DNA of 64,000 nucleotides, from contig JAUWHO010000027.1 in assembly GCA_030605835.1 (NCBI GenBank), forward strand, positions 1-64,000, given 5' to 3'. Made by a program: the position numbers and the translations under genes. Shown here in pieces: positions 59,880 to 64,000 of the stretch (within the stretch, counting starts at the first letter, position 1; every line of letters starts with the position of its first letter). Under the pieces are notes generated by a model, which was given only the letters and a program-made list of their open reading frames with translations, was not told where the DNA came from and did not search any database. This DNA comes from Candidatus Zixiibacteriota bacterium (GTDB lineage Bacteria; Zixibacteria; MSB-5A5; DG-27).

Positions 59880-60863
59880 TCAAAGCCAGCCGTTCTCTCG
59901 ATACCATCTGACGGTTTCGGTGACGCCGGCTCTGAAATCGTGTCTCGCCTCCCAGCCCAAATCTCTCCTGGCCCTGGAGACGTCGCAGATCCAATATCTC
60001 TGGGTCATATCCTTCGACTTGTGAACCGAAAGGGGCGGTATTCTCCCCGAGAATTTCGAGACTGTCTCCACAAGGAAGGCCAGCGTGAGAAGTGCGACTT
60101 TAGGGATTCTCACCGTCTTGGCCTTCACCCCCATTACCTCCGCCATGATATCGAAGGCCTCCTCCCAGCTGTAGGCCCTCTTATCGGCGATGAAGTAAGT
60201 CTGAGCATTCGCCAGCTCGCTTTCTGAAGAGACGATTATGGCCTCCACCAAATCCTTCACATAGACCACGCTTATGTATGCCTTCCCGAAGCCGAAAAGG
60301 GGTTTAATCCCCCGATTTATCGCTTTGAAAAAGGGGAGGATGTCCTTGTCTTTAGGCCCGTATATGGCCGGGGGTCTGATAATGGTGAAGGGGATTCTGT
60401 TCTGGAACTTCCAGACTTCCTTCTCCCCCCCCAGTTTGGAGCGCCCGTAGTCGGTGATCGGTCTGGGGGGTTCGTCTTCACTTTTGGGATTGTCAGACCT
60501 GCTGGGACCAGTCGCCGCCTGGGAGGAGATGTAGACAAACCGCTCTAAGTTGGGGTTGGCCTGAGCAACCGCCCCCAGGAGATTTCTGGTTCCCTCCTGG
60601 TTGACTCCATAGAAATCTGAGGGGTTTCGTGCCTTGGTTATGCCTCCAACATGATAGATCACCTGGCAATTGGAGACCGGCCCCAAAAGGGTTTCCGGTT
60701 GTCTCAGATCTGCGTAAACCAACTCAGGCTCTGAACCCTTCAGGAAGCTTAAATCGCTGGTCCTGCGTACCTGCGCTCTAACCTCATAACCTCTCAGGAG
60801 TAAGGCCTCGACCAGATGAGCTCCCACAAAACCGTTCGCGCCGGTGACCAGGACTTGCTTCAT
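59880..60863 (-). CDS. NAD-dependent epimerase/dehydratase (extended SDR); candidate ceramide reductase (CerR-like)
   Basis: VLVTGANGFVGAHLVEALLLRGYEVRAQVR, YISSQAATGPS, YGRSK active site; divergent from the SPT-like gene. Confidence 0.9.
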   Translation of the reverse strand: MKQVLVTGANGFVGAHLVEALLLRGYEVRAQVRRTSDLSFLKGSEPELVYADLRQPETLLGPVSNCQVIYHVGGITKARNPSDFYGVNQEGTRNLLGAVAQANPNLERFVYISSQAATGPSRSDNPKSEDEPPRPITDYGRSKLGGEKEVWKFQNRIPFTIIRPPAIYGPKDKDILPFFKAINRGIKPLFGFGKAYISVVYVKDLVEAIIVSSESELANAQTYFIADKRAYSWEEAFDIMAEVMGVKAKTVRIPKVALLTLAFLVETVSKFSGRIPPLSVHKSKDMTQRYWICDVSRARRDLGWEARHDFRAGVTETVRWYRENGWL

Positions 60864-60884
60864 GCGAGGGAGGAGTTTTTAGAC

Positions 60885-60932
60885 TTGACAAAAGGCATGT
60901 TTTCTTATAAGATTTCATCGAAAAATCGATGA
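60885..60932 (+). promoter_or_regulatory. Candidate promoter with hairpin operator between SDR and SPT-like genes
   Basis: TTGACA (60885-60890), 17-bp spacer, TAAGAT (60908-60913), followed by inverted repeat TCATCGA-AAAA-TCGATGA (60915-60932). Confidence 0.5.
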
Positions 60933-61063
60933 GAGGACCTTATCGACATGCTCGTATCAACTAAAAAGAGGGCTTCTAGGTTTAAACAGGATTCAGCACA
61001 GGCTCCAATTACAATACGGTTCCAAGTAAATCAAATGAGCTTTGCTGCGCAAGGGCTAATTGA

Positions 61064-62260
61064 ATGAAAGCAAGCCCAAGGGACCTGCTGGACAAATGCA
61101 TGAACTTCACTGAGGCTAAGGAAGTTCAGAGCGCTGGCTATTATCCCTATTTCCAGCCGATAGATTCTGCCTCCGAGACCGAGGTTTACATTGACGGGAA
61201 AAAGATGATAATGATCGGCTCCAACAACTATCTGGGGCTGACCACCCATCCCAAGGTCAAGGAGGCCGCCATCAAAGCCATCGAGAAATATGGGGTGGGC
61301 TGCACCGGCTCCCGCTTCTTAAACGGCACCCTAGACATCCACGAGGAGTTGGAGGCTCGCTTAGCAAAGTTCATGAAGAGGGAGGCGGCCCTGGTCTTCT
61401 CCACCGGCTTTCAGACGAACTTAGGCACCATCTCCGCTCTGGTGGGGAAAAATGACACCATCTTTATGGACCGGGGCGACCACGCCTCCATTGTGGATGG
61501 CTGCAGACTCTCATACGGGAAGCTGGTCAAATTCAAACACAACGACATGGCCGATCTGCGCAGACTGTTGAACGCTAACAACAACAACTATGGTAAACTG
61601 ATAGTGGTCGACGGGGTTTTCTCCATGGAGGGGGATATTGTCAACCTTCCGGAGATGATGGAACTGGCGAAGGAATTCAATTGCACCACCATGGTCGATG
61701 ATGCCCACTCCATCGGGGTTTTAGGCGAAAACGGTCGCGGCACCACCGAACATTTCGGCCTGGAGGAAGAGGTCGACATCGTCATGGGGACCTTCTCCAA
61801 ATCGTTCGCCTCCATTGGTGGTTTCATCGTCGGGGATGAGGCCATTATTCACTTCGTTAAGCACTTTTCTCGGCCATTGATCTTCTCCGCCAGCCCTCCA
61901 CCGGCATCAGTGGCTACCTGTCTGGCCTCGTTGGACATAATCGAAAAGGAGCCGGAGAGGCGAGTTCGCCTCTGGGAGATCACTCGCTATATGCACCAGG
62001 AGTTCAAATCGCTGGGATTCGACATCGGCTCCACCCAGACGCCGATTATCCCCATCGTCATCGGGGATGATATGAAGACCTTCCAGTTCTGGAAGGAGCT
62101 TCGCCAAAACGGTCTTTTCACCAATCCGATTGTCTCTCCGGCGGTCTCTCCCGGTGGAGCCCTAATCCGCACCAGCTACACTGCCATCCACACCGATGAA
62201 CAATTGGAGAGGGTCTTAGAGGTCTTCAAAAAGGTGGGCACAAAATACGGGCTGATTTGA
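61064..62260 (+). CDS. Alpha-oxoamine synthase, serine palmitoyltransferase-like (SPT)
   Basis: IGSNNYLGLTTHPKVKEAAIKAIEKYGVGCTGSRFLNGTLDIHEELE, DDAHSIGVLGENGRGTTEHF, VMGTFSKSFASIGGFIVGD (PLP Lys). Confidence 0.9.
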   Translation: MKASPRDLLDKCMNFTEAKEVQSAGYYPYFQPIDSASETEVYIDGKKMIMIGSNNYLGLTTHPKVKEAAIKAIEKYGVGCTGSRFLNGTLDIHEELEARLAKFMKREAALVFSTGFQTNLGTISALVGKNDTIFMDRGDHASIVDGCRLSYGKLVKFKHNDMADLRRLLNANNNNYGKLIVVDGVFSMEGDIVNLPEMMELAKEFNCTTMVDDAHSIGVLGENGRGTTEHFGLEEEVDIVMGTFSKSFASIGGFIVGDEAIIHFVKHFSRPLIFSASPPPASVATCLASLDIIEKEPERRVRLWEITRYMHQEFKSLGFDIGSTQTPIIPIVIGDDMKTFQFWKELRQNGLFTNPIVSPAVSPGGALIRTSYTAIHTDEQLERVLEVFKKVGTKYGLI

Positions 62261-62318
62261 GACTGCAAGCATAATAGCAATCGAGAGCCCCGATCCCCTC
62301 GGGGCTTTACTCACAAAA

Positions 62319-63452
62319 GTGGCTGAAGATCAGATAATCATTCAGGAAGTAAAGACCGAAAAAGAGCTACTGCAGTTCATAAAGCTCCCCTGGAAGATAT
62401 ATAAGGACGACCCCAACTGGGTTCCGCCCCTAATATCAGAACGCAAAGCTTTCTTCAACCCTCAAAAGAATCCCTTCTTTGAACATGCCCTAGTCAAGAA
62501 TTTTCTGGCGAGCAGAGACGGGGAGCTGGTCGGCCGCATATCCGCGATTGTGAATCACAACCACAACCGATTTCACAATGACCGCGTCGGTTTTTTCGGC
62601 TTCTTCGAATCGATTAAGGATTATCAGGTCTCGGCCCAACTTTTTGACACCGCTGGAGATTTCCTCAAATCGCAAGGGATGGAACTGATGCGGGGCCCCT
62701 GCAACTTCTCCACCAATGATGAGCTCGGTTTCCTTTCGGAGGGATACGATTCCCCTCCGGTCATTATGATGACTTACAACCCCAGATATTACCTCGACTT
62801 CGCGGAGGAGTATGGTTTCCGTAAGGCCAAAGACCTCTATGCCTACTACTTGCACGAGCCCATCAAACTGCCGGAGCGGGTGGTCCGAGTTGCCGAGAAG
62901 GTGAAAAAGAAGAGAAACCTCCAAATACGGCGGCTGAACTTGAAGAGGTTGGACTCCGAGATCAAAATAATCAAGGAAATCTACAACTCTGCCTGGTCGG
63001 ACAACTGGGGGTTCGTTCCCATGACCGATCGAGAGTTCGATCATATGGCCAAAGAGCTAAAAAGGATCGTCGACCCCGATCTGGTGCTGATTGCCGAGGT
63101 CAACGGCGAGCCGGCGGGGTTCTCTCTGGCCCTGCCTAATATCAATCAAGTTTTGAAGAAACTGAATGGCAGGCTCTTTCCGCTCGGCATCTTAAAACTT
63201 CTCTGGTATACCAAGATCAAGAGATTGGTTGACGGCACCCGCATTCTCACTGCCGGGGTGGTGGAGAAGTATCGCCGTCAGGGGATCGACAATATCTTCT
63301 ATCTGGATACCTATCGCATCGGAACCGGAAAGGGGTATACCTGGGGGGAGTTCTCCTGGATCCTAGAAGATAACCACGCGATGAACAGTGCCCTCGAAAC
63401 TCTAGGGGCGCGGATTTACAAAAAATATAGAATCTACGAAATGGAAATCTAA
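62319..63452 (+). CDS. GNAT-fold acyltransferase-like protein; candidate bacterial ceramide synthase (bCerS-like)
   Basis: LLQFIKLPWKIYKDDPNWVPPLISERKAFFNPQKNPFFEHALVKNFLASRDGELVGRISAIVNHNHNRFHNDRVGFFGFFES; immediately downstream of the SPT-like gene. GTG start. Confidence 0.75.
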   Translation: MAEDQIIIQEVKTEKELLQFIKLPWKIYKDDPNWVPPLISERKAFFNPQKNPFFEHALVKNFLASRDGELVGRISAIVNHNHNRFHNDRVGFFGFFESIKDYQVSAQLFDTAGDFLKSQGMELMRGPCNFSTNDELGFLSEGYDSPPVIMMTYNPRYYLDFAEEYGFRKAKDLYAYYLHEPIKLPERVVRVAEKVKKKRNLQIRRLNLKRLDSEIKIIKEIYNSAWSDNWGFVPMTDREFDHMAKELKRIVDPDLVLIAEVNGEPAGFSLALPNINQVLKKLNGRLFPLGILKLLWYTKIKRLVDGTRILTAGVVEKYRRQGIDNIFYLDTYRIGTGKGYTWGEFSWILEDNHAMNSALETLGARIYKKYRIYEMEI

Positions 63453-63497
63453 TGGTGAGTGGTCATTGGTGAGCAGTGAGTTGTTTTAAGCCAAGCT

Positions 63498-63522
63498 CGG
63501 GCGGGAGTTGCACTCCCGACCG
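63498..63522. repeat. REP-like palindrome, same family as 12847-12871
   Basis: CGGGCGGGAGT-TGC-ACTCCCGACCG; one stem mismatch. Confidence 0.8.
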
Positions 63523-63568
63523 CAAGTTATCTGCTTAATGCGCTTAATCTGTTGTGAAGGTCTATGTT

Positions 63569-63624
63569 GGTATCGGACGCCGACGCCCGATGCCGAAAGG
63601 TCACGGATGAGGGCATCCGTGACC
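63569..63624. repeat. Two REP-like palindromes
   Basis: GGTATCGGACG-CCGA-CGCCCGATGCC (two G-T pairs) and GGTCACGGATG-AGGG-CATCCGTGACC (11-bp perfect stem). Confidence 0.8.
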
Positions 63625-64000
63625 AACAGTGGCTGATCTTCGGAAACCCTTCGGATCCATGTGGATCTGAAGGTCATGCGCCTGTCGGCTAACGACTTGT
63701 CCGATACGGCTCCCTATCGGTATGAGTTTCCGTTACATACTCTCTTATTCCCGGCGGCGGCGGCCGCGGGGCTACCCCAGGATTGGCTCACAGTCCACAG
63801 TTCCAGATAATCCCTGTTCCCTGTAACCTGTCCCCTGTTCCCCGACTCAGCTTCCGGCAATCAATTCACCTAATCTTTTTCTCAGCTCTCTGACCGGTTT
63901 TCTCTTCCCCTCAAGGAGTTCCCTAATCTGGGGCAGTTTCCTCTCGGTGGCTTTCTCGCCGTGAGCGATGCATTCCTCCACCTTCGTAAAATTCGCCCAG

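Noticed and set aside
1-64000. CRISPR arrays, rRNA, tRNA, tmRNA, RNase P RNA
   Set aside because: No regularly spaced identical repeats and no recognisable conserved RNA cores were seen; a tRNAscan/Infernal run would be needed to exclude them fully.

Overview
The 64 kb window reads as a chromosomal segment of a Gram-negative-type bacterium. C-terminal sorting domains resembling type IX secretion signals, Omp85/patatin proteins and a bacterial GGGP synthase suggest an FCB-group candidate lineage; this is inference. It has about 45 well-supported protein genes and no recognisable rRNA, tRNA or CRISPR. Main blocks: partial dnaK, dnaJ-prmA-rsmE, surE, M16/SppA/S8 peptidases, a patatin-Omp85 protein, an MNT/HEPN pair, pgsA-pgpA, a trehalose block flanked by two MscS channels, cinA-thpR-HEPN-recA-recX-(accessory insert)-alaS, a GGGP synthase gene, a polysaccharide cluster, a selenium/sulfur-trafficking-like cassette, and a putative bacterial ceramide locus (epimerase/SDR, serine palmitoyltransferase-like, GNAT). 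Two observations stand out. (1) A dispersed family of GTAG-headed REP palindromes accompanies two RAYT transposase genes. Some copies lie inside reading frames and appear to encode the C-termini of AlaS and an alpha/beta hydrolase, and an internal linker of one RAYT. (2) A candidate sphingolipid gene set lies about 12 kb from an archaeal-type ether-lipid enzyme. Other points of interest are a duplicated dnaK leader placed in front of a small membrane-protein gene, a beta-barrel-like domain fused to SppA, and an inverted repeat at the recA promoter.
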